Shown: piece after piece, positions 21,601 to 30,099 of the stretch
Layout: each line of letters opens with the position of its first letter
Position numbering within the stretch: position 1 is the first letter of the stretch
NCBI GenBank assembly: GCA_034008185.1
Contig: CM067086.1
Coordinates: forward strand, 29,037,007-29,101,006
From: Gorsachius magnificus
Lineage: Eukaryota > Chordata > Aves > Pelecaniformes > Ardeidae
DNA: 64,000 bases
Direction of reading: 5' to 3'
The notes under the pieces: generated by a model
What the model saw: the letters and a program-made list of their open reading frames with translations, nothing else
What the model was told of the DNA's origin: nothing
Database searches by the model: none
Translations under genes and position numbers: made by a program

Positions 21601-23973
21601 TGTGCACATGATTAACAGACAGCAAGACCCTAAGTTTTCCAGGTAACTCAGCTCGTATCCTTCCTCCCTTTCTCCAGGGAATTCAACAACAGATGTGACT
21701 TTGCTATGGGGACGCATGCAGTTGGGTTGGTTCTGCGTGGAGGCCCAGCAGGCCCCGGGCAGCGGGGTCTGCCCTCAGGTCTTGTCTCTGAATGCAGGCA
21801 TGAAGCAGCAAAGGCCACGTTAGCACAAGAGACCCTCAGAATAGACTAGGTTTTTCCAACAGCTTGTGGGATACTCTGCAAAAATCAGACAGGCAGCATC
21901 CTGTGGGTGCCTCTGCTGTCTGACTGCCTTAACCTGAGACCTTCCTCTGTGCTGGAACCCTGAAGCATCTCACATGCCACCTTTTGAGTTATCAGGCCAC
22001 GGGGAACACTCAAGACAGCAGACAGAGCATTCACCCTTCTTCCAGCTTTACCCAAAATTATATTGTGATACTGGGACCACAACAAAATGGATGTCTCTGG
22101 AGGGAACATTTGGGGAAGGTTGTGAAGAGCAGCAAAACAGGATAAGTAAAGCTCCTTTTCTGCTACGACCTTCACCAATGCTCAGTAAGAGATACACCAA
22201 TAAAATCACATGTAGAAACTCTATGGATGAAGAGAGGAGATACCCAGTAGAGGGAACAAGTTAGGTGGAGGCTGGAGATGATCCAAATGGCAGTGCACAG
22301 TGAGATACGGCCATTGAGCGGTGGCAGGCAGGTAAAGCAGGTGAGTCTTTCAGAGTCTCTCTGAATGAAAGACAGCTGAGATTATGCAGAGCAAAGCAGC
22401 TGCTGCAGCGTCTCAGCGCTCCAGGCCCAAATTCGTGAGCTCTGACGCTCACCTGCATGTCTCTGAGCAGCCAGTGATTCATCGGTCAAGCTGACAGCCA
22501 GCGACTCAGTGTGGGTGGTTGCAGGGAGGAGGGGCCTTGGTAGCCTGCTTGCGTGTATTTCAGGTTTAACAGTGGAGCTTTTCATTTCTAGATGGTTGAG
22601 AGACACCTTGTGGAATGTGGGTTCTTATTTTTCTTTCTTTTAACTATTTAAATTCTGGAAAAGAGAATCAGCTTGTGAAGTGCCCATTTACAGTGCAACC
22701 ACGGGCTGTGCTTCTGTGTGTTTGAGGCAGAGGCAGCCGTGTGTGAATGTGGATAGCACAGATAATGCGACTCTCTGAATATTGGGAGGCTCAGTGAAGC
22801 AAAACATGGACATTTTTAATACAGCCGCTTCTAGTGACAGCCTGTGCCCAGGGCCCTGAGATCACACTGACCAGGAACCACTAGGTTAGACTAAAACCTA
22901 CTTTGTCTCAAGGAAAATTCAAGTGTCATTTTCATGTGGTTCTGGTAGACATCATAAGGAATATCTCAGAAGTCTGTTGGTGGCCGCACGGACAGTCATC
23001 TCACAGTACGTTTGTGGTTTGGGCATATTTGGTTCAGAGTGCAAGGAGATAGGTAAAAAACCAGAGAAAAAATGTAAGTCTAAACATTTTGTAGAGGCAT
23101 AAATATGAGGCTCCTTCAGTCCCTGGCAGAGGTCATTAGGGTGTCCTTTTAAGCAAAAAGATTGACTTAACAGGGAGGATGGATGTTAGCAACTCCAAGA
23201 GCCTGGGTTAACCCGGGACTGATGTGGGGCGCTCTGTTCCCTCTGCACTCTGCAACAGGCAGTCCTGCCTGGTGGGCATCAGAAGGCCTCCTCGTGTGTA
23301 CTAGGTTGTCTACTTGCTCTCGCTGGCAGATGCGCTCTCATCACTGCTAATCGAGGTCCGATCATGGCTTTTGAAAGGTGTTCTAGGTGTGTGGCTTCTC
23401 TGAGAGTTACAGGGTTTGGGAAAGGATGTGGACTCAGGGGCACGCTGCCCAGGAATGACTGTCTGCAGGGGCAGAACGGGGGGGAAGCAGCCTGCTGAGG
23501 ATCTCCAGGTCTGAGCTTTAGCAGGAGGGGGAAGGAGGAGCAGCTGGGAAAGCTGACCAGGAATGGCTCTTTCAAGCCTGAGGGGGGGTGTGTGGGGGTG
23601 TGTGTGTGTGCAATCTTTCCTGGAGGCTGTTTTTAACAGTGGGTTCTGCCAAGCAGATCAGTCCCCTCCAACACCATGTGCTTTGTGCTCCAGATTCAGC
23701 TCACTGTGGCGGCTTTTGTCTTTCTCTGCAGGGGTAAAGCGCGGTCTCTCAGAGATGGAAGAAGGCAAAGTAAATCTGGACAACAACTTCTCACCCTATT
23801 ACCTCACTAGGCTAATCTACTCCTCTGAAAATTTCGACAAACTCGTGAACCTGAGCAAATACAACATCCTCAATAACAAAGACCTGCTCCTCCAGGCAAT
23901 CCGGAGCGCCGTAGAACGGAGAAGAGCCAGGACTGGGAACTTCCCCAGCCACTCTGGAGCTGGATACCCCTAG
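546..23973 (+). CDS. PLA2G4B: Cytosolic phospholipase A2 beta-like gene (19 exons, 5' end may be incomplete)
   Basis: Group IV phospholipases A2 hydrolyse fatty acyl chains from membrane glycerophospholipids; the C2 domain brings the enzyme to membranes, usually with calcium. Nineteen exons (listed separately) join without a stop into 807 residues, close to the roughly 780 of human PLA2G4B. Residues about 5-112 form a C2 domain with acidic loop residues D23, D29, D79 and D81 as likely calcium ligands. The lipase domain starts near 300: GGG at 317-319 (oxyanion loop), R321, GASGS with nucleophile S349, and D631 in LIDVGYF as the dyad aspartate. The C-terminus is Arg-rich (ERRRARTGN), as in the beta paralog. 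Position next to convergent SPTBN5 favours PLA2G4B over PLA2G4D, E or F. The first exon starts directly after a splice acceptor, so an upstream exon, possibly with the true start codon, lies outside. Paralog choice is inference; family membership is certain. Confidence 0.88.
619..2494 (+). other. PLA2G4B first visible intron
   Basis: A 1.9 kb intron from donor GTGAGT to acceptor CTGTGCAG. No exon, RNA gene or recognisable repeat is seen; the small open frames at 1272-1922 run on both strands and match nothing known. Confidence 0.7.
2495..2631 (+). CDS. PLA2G4B: PLA2G4B exon 2 (C2 domain)
   Basis: Residues 25-70, with the C2 hallmark [10 protein letters not shown] and the [10 protein letters not shown] strand typical of cPLA2 C2 domains. 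Acceptor CTGTGCAG, donor GTAGTA; enters in phase 1 and leaves in phase 0. Confidence 0.9.
3335..3466 (+). CDS. PLA2G4B: PLA2G4B exon 3 (C2 domain)
   Basis: Residues 71-114. [17 protein letters not shown] carries the third calcium-binding loop, with D79 and D81 as likely ligands. Acceptor CTACCAG, donor GTAAGG, 44 codons in phase 0. Confidence 0.9.
4676..4734 (+). CDS. PLA2G4B: PLA2G4B exon 4 (C2 to lipase linker)
   Basis: Residues 115-133 including [10 protein letters not shown], aligned in register with the LEVEF segment that follows the C2 domain in the beta paralog. Acceptor TTTTTAG, donor GTGAGT, ends in phase 2. Confidence 0.85.
5590..5740 (+). mobile_element. Ancient CR1/L3-like LINE fragment
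   Basis: The stretch with AGACTAGAAATAAGAGGAAC, then an AAGTTACAAGG segment and GGATTCTCCATCCTTGGAAG, follows the order of the old amniote CR1 3' region (attagaaataagaaggaa ... ggattctccatc). It is heavily diverged, lies in the intron after exon 4 and reads on the + strand. The boundaries are approximate. Confidence 0.5.
6495..6537 (+). CDS. PLA2G4B: PLA2G4B exon 5
   Basis: A 43-base exon for residues 134-148 ([15 protein letters not shown]). It lies between acceptor CCTTTCAG and donor GTAAGG, and the phase matches both neighbours, which is the main support for such a short exon. Confidence 0.8.
7765..7828 (+). CDS. PLA2G4B: PLA2G4B exon 6
   Basis: Residues 149-169, [19 protein letters not shown], a linker segment shared with other PLA2G4B/D/E/F proteins (ARELSCLHVQ-like). 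Acceptor CTTTTACAG, donor GTATGC, ends in phase 1. Confidence 0.85.
8249..8376 (+). CDS. PLA2G4B: PLA2G4B exon 7
   Basis: Residues 170-212 including [11 protein letters not shown] and [15 protein letters not shown], the second beta-rich region between C2 and lipase domains. Acceptor TTCCCTAG, donor GTAATG, phase 1 to phase 0. The tandem AGAG at the acceptor is resolved by reading frame to a start at 8249. Confidence 0.87.
8502..8612 (+). CDS. PLA2G4B: PLA2G4B exon 8
   Basis: Residues 213-249 including [19 protein letters not shown]. Acceptor TCTCTGTAG, donor GTAAGT, 37 codons in phase 0. Confidence 0.87.
9663..9700 (+). CDS. PLA2G4B: PLA2G4B exon 9
   Basis: A 38-base exon for residues 250-261 ([12 protein letters not shown]). 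Acceptor TTGTTTACAG, donor GTAAGA, ends in phase 2. Its identity rests on splice sites, phase and fit to the preceding strand. Confidence 0.8.
10605..10740 (+). CDS. PLA2G4B: PLA2G4B exon 10 (entry to lipase domain)
   Basis: Residues 262-307, including [20 protein letters not shown], the helix that precedes the catalytic core. Acceptor TGTTTCAG. The donor that keeps the frame and family sequence is the weak GTCTGT at 10741; a better consensus GTGAGT lies 4 bases downstream (see findings). Confidence 0.87.
11732..11868 (+). CDS. PLA2G4B: PLA2G4B exon 11 (oxyanion loop and catalytic serine)
   Basis: Residues 308-352. Holds [14 protein letters not shown], with the GGG oxyanion loop (317-319) and R321, equivalent to Arg200 of cPLA2-alpha, then LTGASGST with nucleophile S349, equivalent to Ser228. 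Acceptor TTTTGAACAG, donor GTGCGT, ends in phase 2. Confidence 0.93.
12131..12353 (+). CDS. PLA2G4B: PLA2G4B exon 12 (lipase domain)
   Basis: Residues 353-427, with [15 protein letters not shown] straight after the active-site serine and [17 protein letters not shown]. Acceptor TGTTCTTTAG, donor GTATGT. One continuous frame of 74 codons plus the split Trp. Confidence 0.93.
12744..13000 (-). mobile_element. CR1 non-LTR retrotransposon, 5'-truncated
   Basis: Read on the - strand, this begins with the CR1 ORF2 C-terminus ([20 protein letters not shown], then [18 protein letters not shown]) and ends in the 3' tail GATGACCTCTAAAGGTCCC and ATTCTATGATT-type octamers. Strong 5' truncation is normal for CR1. 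It lies antisense in the PLA2G4B intron between exons 12 and 13. This is the main evidence for an avian source. Confidence 0.93.
13188..13305 (+). CDS. PLA2G4B: PLA2G4B exon 13 (lipase domain)
   Basis: Residues 428-466 including [20 protein letters not shown], a strongly conserved block of PLA2G4B/D/E/F lipase domains. Acceptor TGATTAG, donor GTAAGT, ends in phase 1. Confidence 0.93.
14365..14502 (+). CDS. PLA2G4B: PLA2G4B exon 14 (lipase domain)
   Basis: Residues 467-512. [16 protein letters not shown] and [19 protein letters not shown] are family signature segments. Acceptor TTTTGTAG, donor GTGACC, phase 1 at both ends. Confidence 0.93.
15678..15782 (+). CDS. PLA2G4B: PLA2G4B exon 15 (lipase domain)
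   Basis: Residues 513-547, [17 protein letters not shown] and [13 protein letters not shown]. Acceptor GATTTGCAG, donor GTAAGA, phase 1 at both ends. Confidence 0.92.
16361..16546 (+). CDS. PLA2G4B: PLA2G4B exon 16 (lipase domain, lid region)
   Basis: Residues 548-609: an acidic, variable stretch ([15 protein letters not shown]), then the conserved [14 protein letters not shown]. Acceptor CTCTTTTTCAG, donor GTAACT. Followed by a 3.1 kb intron. Confidence 0.92.
16547..19609 (+). other. PLA2G4B 3.1 kb intron
   Basis: Holds a two-copy 38-base tandem duplication (17573-17644) and a small imperfect repeat near 17840-17885, plus an A-rich tract at 19267-19279. No exon or RNA gene is recognised; short open frames near 19292-19634 on both strands look fortuitous. 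Confidence 0.65.
17573..17644. repeat. Two-copy 38-base tandem duplication
   Basis: GTGAGAGAAGGAGAAAACAA at 17573 recurs at 17611 as GTGAGAGAAGGAGCAAGCGA, each followed by a GTAGC(A/T)TAAGAAGG segment. A local duplication in purine-rich intron sequence. Confidence 0.8.
19610..19776 (+). CDS. PLA2G4B: PLA2G4B exon 17 (catalytic aspartate)
   Basis: Residues 610-665. [16 protein letters not shown] contains D631, the likely catalytic aspartate (Asp549 in cPLA2-alpha), followed by [15 protein letters not shown]. Acceptor GTTTTTCAG, donor GTGAGA, phase 1 to 0. Confidence 0.93.
20296..20482 (+). CDS. PLA2G4B: PLA2G4B exon 18 (lipase domain)
   Basis: Residues 666-727 including [33 protein letters not shown] and a phase 1 end in the split Gly codon after FKEFKEP. 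Acceptor GTCCACAG, donor GTAAGT. Confidence 0.92.
20483..23731 (+). other. PLA2G4B last intron, 3.2 kb
   Basis: Donor GTAAGT to acceptor TTTCTCTGCAG. Apart from a G/T-rich simple repeat at 23582-23610 near the 3' end, I see no exon, RNA gene or clear transposon in it. Confidence 0.65.
23582..23610. repeat. G/T-rich simple repeat
   Basis: A run of seven G followed by TGTGTGGGGGTG and (TG)n, about 120 bases upstream of the last PLA2G4B coding exon. Confidence 0.85.
23732..23973 (+). CDS. PLA2G4B: PLA2G4B terminal coding exon
   Basis: Residues 728-807 and a TAG stop at 23971-23973. Encodes [38 protein letters not shown] and a basic end (RRRARTGN) before a short Gly/Ser tail. Acceptor TTTCTCTGCAG. 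Confidence 0.92.
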
Positions 23974-24021
23974 GTTGCGTTTTTGCACACTGTTTCCCAC
24001 TGAAGGCTATGACAGTCATAT

Positions 24022-24072
24022 TACAACATATCACAGTCACTTTATAACATCACAGTCACAACACATCACAGT
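24022..24072. repeat. Short tandem repeat in the probable PLA2G4B 3' UTR
   Basis: Three imperfect copies of an ACATATCACAGTCAC-like unit begin about 50 bases after the stop codon: ATCACAGTCACTTTATAAC, ATCACAGTCACAACAC and ATCACAGTG. Confidence 0.75.
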
Positions 24073-24473
24073 GTTCATTATTTGCAGGAAACTGAGGAAA
24101 CCTGTACATTTCTCAACTTGCCTTGCTCAAGTTCCTAGCTTTCAAAAGGGTTTATTTAATCTCCTTCCCCCAAGTTTTCAGACCACAAGAGCCTCACACT
24201 GTGGTCTTACTTGTTAAGAAGTTAGGGTCCTGGTTAGCAGAGACCTCCCAGGATCTCCCCAGTGTTATAGAATAGGGTGGTGGTGATGGTGGTAGTTCTC
24301 TATATGTGCCTGTCCCCTCATTCCTGAGCCCATTGTTGGTGTCTTTTCAATGCTTTGTAACAAACCAAGTCCTGGCCATTTGCATTCAGAAATGTCCAGA
24401 TTTTCAGGCAGGCTGAGCAACTAGAATTTGCACTGAATTGGTGGGCTCAGCTTTGAAGTCAGGCCAAAGAGTC

Positions 24474-24497
24474 ATATATATATATATATCTATATAT
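24474..24497. repeat. (AT)n microsatellite
   Basis: An alternating AT tract of 16 bases, one C, then seven more alternating bases, downstream of PLA2G4B. Confidence 0.9.
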
Positions 24498-25047
24498 CTG
24501 TGAACAACGGCCAAACTGCAACGTGGACAATTGCATTCTGTCTGGCCAATTCCCCTTGCTGATTTAGAAATTACTCCTTTTTTCCATTCCCCTGCAAGAG
24601 TTTGGCACAGAAATGCTGCTCCAGACTGCCACGAGGGGGGCAGTTACATTTCAAGGAGAGAGGACATTAGCTGCAGAGAGTGAGTGAGGTTCTTTTGAGT
24701 GTTGGCTGGAGGAAAAATTCTGCATAAGGCATGAGTGATTACATTGATTTATATGGGTAGTGCCTTTATGTGTTAAAATGTCAAGAGCCTGAAACAAGCT
24801 TTTGATACCAGAAACTTGAGGGGAATAATTACCATAGACTCAAGTACATTTATTTTAATAATCATGACCAAGACATAAGCTGGTGTTCTTTACGTACATA
24901 AACTGAATGTAGGATAACATAACTCACAAACAGAGTGCATAGCCATTGTATTTTCACACCCAGAAGATTTTTTTCCCTTTACAGTCTTCTATCCCTAACA
25001 TCATTGGCAAGGTATTTTTAATAGGTGCTACACTAAAGCTGAGTACA

Positions 25048-25053
25048 AATAAA
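25048..25053 (+). terminator. Candidate PLA2G4B polyadenylation signal
   Basis: The first AATAAA hexamer on the + strand after the PLA2G4B stop codon, about 1.07 kb downstream. Chosen only as the first match; a variant signal nearer the stop is possible. Confidence 0.35.
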
Positions 25054-28000
25054 AGAAAAGGAAATTCTTTATCACACCTCCTTGCTGGAGAAAAATATTT
25101 GGGAAAATGACGCCTGGTTTTCATTTGCTTTGGAGTGCAGTGAGAGACTTTGCCTTGAACTAAGAGCTTGGAACATCTTTATGGCCCTCCACTATATTAA
25201 AAAGATGGTAAGGAAGGGTGCTGAGCAATACGAAACAGAGCTCCACAGAAGTCAGAGAAGTTTCCAGATGTCCTAGCACTGAAGGATTTGGACCTACTTC
25301 TGGCTTATTTAATCTAAACACAACGTATTCATCAGGACCTCTAAGGAAAATCTTACATGTTTCTTCTGTGTTGGAAATTTACTTGGTTATCTAGAATTAG
25401 TTTTATTTGAAATCCAGAATTAGTTTTACTTGAAGTCCAAAATTAGACAAAGAAAGAGAAAGAGGGGTCTGCCTCTTTGGTATACGCAGGCAGTCTTCAA
25501 GCTCAGGGGGAGAGCATTTACAAAAGGCTTCATTGCCTGAACCCTGCATCTACTAAATGCTTCTGCTGCTGCAAGCAATGGCAGTGAGTAAGCCTCAGCA
25601 ATATTCCTTGTACAATGCTTATTTACTGAGCTAAGGAATACCATGCAAAGCCTGAGGAGTCTTAACAGCTGGAATGCAACTGTACAACTGAATTCGCACC
25701 ACGAGAAGATAAGAACTAATTGGATACTAGCTGCAAGAAAAAACCAAAGAGCCATTTTGAATTGAAAGGTGAGATGGCATCAGGGGGGCTATCTCAGGAG
25801 AGTGAGTCCTATCAGCAGGATCTGCTACCTTTGTGCAGGAGAGCAGCACGTCCTGCGCAGTGTGCCGCCACGCAGGTGTATGCACATACAAGCACATGTG
25901 GCTGCGTGCACGCCTGTGCACGGGGTGTGCACTGCGCTCGTGCTCCTCGGGCTGGTCCTACAACGCAAGCCCTTCCTACATCCTGCTTGCTTGCACAGAA
26001 CAAAAACTGATCCCAGTGTGACTGCAAAGAGGCTGTGTGCTCCCATGTCCCGTGGCCTGGTGCACCCTGATTCACCCGGGCTCCAGCGCTTGGCCCCACA
26101 TCCCGTTGGTGTTTGACCCCCTCCTCGCCTCGGCCGGGCAGTGGGAGTGGGAACGATGGACGAGGAGTGAGTGATGCCGCCATGCCGCCCGCCTCCCTGC
26201 CCTCACTGTGTTGGTGCGCTTGGGGAGTCAAATTATTGCTCGTGTCTTCCAGCATTATGCTGCTACACAGGGGGTGCAAAGGGCTGAGCTGGAGGAGAGG
26301 GCTGGGGGCTGAACAGCTTGTGGGGGGGGTCCCAGCAATAGCAGCCGATAGCAGCTTTTCTGCTGCAGTGGTTAAAGACTCCGTTCAGCCAGGGACACTG
26401 GTGTTCTCCACAACAGACTGGGATTTCCTTTGAAACAAACCAGTGTCTAACTGAAGCTGGAAGACTTGGCCTTCAGGAACAAGAGATTCAGGGCAGCCCC
26501 TGCCAAGATACAGCAGATTCGTCAGGAACAAGACCGCCAATGATGCGATGTAATTGCCTTTCATTTGTGTATCATCATCCATATTGTAGATAGAAACACT
26601 GTTTTACCTCATCTACTGAATTTTTACACTCTGCTGCTGCAAAAAGATTTCCCTGTTTAGTTCACAGGCTATGGTGAGTGATCTGTAACCCTTGTGAACC
26701 TTGGCAGCGCGTGCCCAGCAGCGAGGCAGCTCAGCTATGCTGAGAAAAATCGAGTCTCTCTAAATGCTCCACAGACCGATAACTGGGACGTGTTTGGAGC
26801 ATTCATAGTGCTGCTAATACAGACAGAAATGCCCACTAAAATGTGAAGGAGCCAAAAAAAGAAAAAAAGCCAAACCCTTCGGGTTTTCAGGTAACCCACA
26901 GCCAGTGGAGAAGAACTTTTCTGAAGGACTGTTAAACCGTGATACAGAGTGAGGGAGGTCACTGTGGGTAGGGAAGGAGGTGGGAAGGTGGTGTGACTCT
27001 CCCTTTGCCTGGAGAACTGTCACTCAAGGTTGTGCCAACAGGTAAAGTAGGGCCGGGGGTTGCTGTTTAATCTTGCAGCCCAGGCAAGGATGTGCCCCTC
27101 AATCTCATTGGGGCCCCACGTGGTACCCCTGTAACCTTAAATGGTAATAGTTTTTTTAAATATAATTTTGCATTTCAGAGCCTGAAATTATGTGAGGGTT
27201 GTATCATTGCCCATCTGAGTGGTTTTTTTTCTCTTGTTGTTTTGGTTGTTTTTGCAGCCTGACATCGAGGGAGTGAGTATGTTGCTGGCGTGGCAGGAGG
27301 ACCCAGAGGGCATTTGTGAGGGCTGGGGCTGCTGGAGGGCACTGCAGGGTGGAAGGACCCATGCCTGGCAGAGTCTTATCCTTGCAGCTTGTTGGGAAGT
27401 GGTGGCTGGCACGTGCTGTCCCCCAAAGCACACATGGGCTCTGGTTCAGAGCATGCTAATTTGCAAAGCCCCAAACCCACAAACCTATAGAGCTCAGGTG
27501 CAGCGATGTATGGCTGATCGCATCCCGCTCTCAGCTCTGCTCATTGGTCCTTGTTTCCCTTAAGGTACACACATTGTCTAAGAGAATGGACCACTGAGAT
27601 GTTGTGTGTTTGGTTCCCAAAGGTTGTATGTTTTTTTTTTGCTTGTCCCCAGTCTTGCCTGGCCTTGTGCCATGTGCTGTCGAATGGCTGTTTGAGTGGA
27701 GCGCACAAAACCCAAAGCAGGCACTGCGAGGAGGAGAAAGCTGGCTTTCCTCTGCGTCTCACCATAAAAAGGCGTGTGTGAAAAGGCACATGGCATGCTT
27801 ATAAACCCGGCCTTGCTGGTGTTACATTTGCTTAACCACTGAAGATGAATGCATGCGTGCAAAAACCTCATCCGAAATGCACCCCAGATCACTGCTCTCA
27901 GATGAACATTTTGCTGCAAAACCCCCACAAATACAGAGCTTGCTATCTGCTGCCAAACGCAAAGGAAACAAAAGTTTGTTCTTACAATTATTAGCTACTC

Positions 28001-30099
28001 TTTATAGAAATCGCTTGCTTGTGTCTTTTAACTATTTAATAACGTATTCATTAAAAATAAAATATTGCAAAGGACCACCAGAGCCATGAAAATCTTTATG
28101 CACTTAAACACAAGACTACGTTGTCCCCAACTGTATCAGCACTACTTGTGCTAGAGCACTTTGTAGGGCATTTACTGGGTTCAAGATTGGGTGGAAATAT
28201 CAGAGGGAAGATGTTTTGCTTTACAAAGGCATTGAGAGCCTGGAAAAACGTGGAACAAAAATTTACCTCCTGTGGTAAAACCCCCTGCAGGGGAATGGCA
28301 CAAAGCAGGGTAGGAAGGCAGCAGTACTGAGCCACAGCCAAGGCACAGCTTTATTTTGCCTCTTGGTGATTTGATTTAAATGTGTAACATGCGTCTGCCT
28401 TTCACCAAACTATAACATCATTATCAATGAAATGGTGAGTTTAAAATACCTAAGTTTAAAAGAAAAGAAAGAAAGTGTTGGTTTGTTTTTTTTTTTTTTT
28501 GTAAAAGCAGATAAAAACAATCAACAATAAAGGAGAATGCACCAGTTTCCCATTACTTTCATTTGCTGTATTTTTTTGTGACAGGCAATGACTCCAGCAG
28601 AGGTACAGCAGGTGAGAGAGCTGGATGAGCCAAAAAAGTGTAGTGATCAGATCACCTTGTTGGATGCAAGTGACTGATCTGAATCAGCCTGACCGCAAAT
28701 TTGAACACTAGATGTTGCACATACCCATGAAGTATTGACATAAACTGGTGCTAGGCACTCTCCTTCCCTCCCACTGACTCCCAGTCAATGCAGAGGAGAA
28801 GCCTGCAAGCAAAGAGCATGTGTCATGCTTCAGACTGGCGAAAAAAAGACGGAGGCTGAAGTCCTTGGCAAAGGAGTTAAGGACCTGAAGCTTTAGCTTC
28901 CACCTGTCAGGGAAGAACCCCCAGCCACTACACTGCCCTGGGTGAAAAAAATGCCATTTCTCCCCAGTTTCATGCTAGGTAACTCTTCTTTGGCTCAGAA
29001 ATGAAGATGCCTGAGGGGAAAAAAAAATATTCTTCCTCATGATTGCACCATATCTTACTAAGTGGAGCCCCAAATCCAAATGCTTGTACCTGTAAATAGG
29101 TATTGAAGAACAAAAAGGGCTAAACAGGTCCCTGCCCCCCCCCATGCTGGAGGGTTGACCCGATCGCTCCCCAGTTAGCCTCAGGAGCCTGGGCTGAGTC
29201 TGGCCTGGCAGGACTGAAGTCTGCGTCTCAGGAGGACAGCCTCACCAGCCTGTTGTTTTGAGGTGCGCCGGGAGTCTCTTTCTTTCCCGGTGGGATCTGC
29301 TCTTCTTCATCCTGACTGGTGAAAAAAAAAAAGCAAATTCAGAATCAGAGCTGAAACTTGCTCTCTACGAGCCTGTTGCACGGGGTGGACCTCCAGAGGC
29401 GAGAGCATTTGGTCTCTGGACAAAAATGCACGCCCAGCTTGCTTTAATTGCATGCCTGCCACTTTCCTATATTTATTATTATACCTCTTAGGCATAAGGA
29501 TTTAAAGCACATGAAGGGGAGAACCCCAGCTGAATCCTCTTGCACATCCAGGCTGACACACAGTAAAAGAAAACAGAGCACTGGTAGTTGTGCTGCTGCT
29601 CGTGGGGAGGAGTGACCTTTCTAAACCCACACTCATTGCTAACTTTTCCCCTCTTGAAGAGGAAGGAGGCTGTCCACAGCTGCTAGAAACTTCCAGGTAT
29701 AGCACGCTGCTAACACACTATCCAGATAGGTCCTCATAGGAGAAAAATGACCTTGAGCAGCCCTGGTGTATGGGCACATTGGTTTCGTGGTGGCAACAGG
29801 GAAGGAAAGAACAACATGCATTCCAGGTCAAACCCTCTGCTTCCCCAAACAACCAAACCTGTCTAACCTACAGTGTACAAACAACCCTGTTAAATTGCCC
29901 CTATCAGCATTTTTAATTGGTTTGGCTGCTGTGCTGTGCAGTGACTAACGCTGGTAACGTGGCCCAGGCCTGACCTGTGCCAGGCGGAGTCCCCAGGGAC
30001 ACTCACAGGCTGGGCCTGGGCTGGAATTAGGGCATCGGGGTGGTCAGCAGGGCTCGCTCCTGCTGTGGAAGAGTTTAGGGATCATCCTATGATGTGACC

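Noticed and set aside
25812..26279. 155-codon open frame on the - strand in the spacer
   Set aside because: It lies in a GC-rich patch where several frames on both strands are open at once, a composition effect. No motif, family resemblance or splice support.
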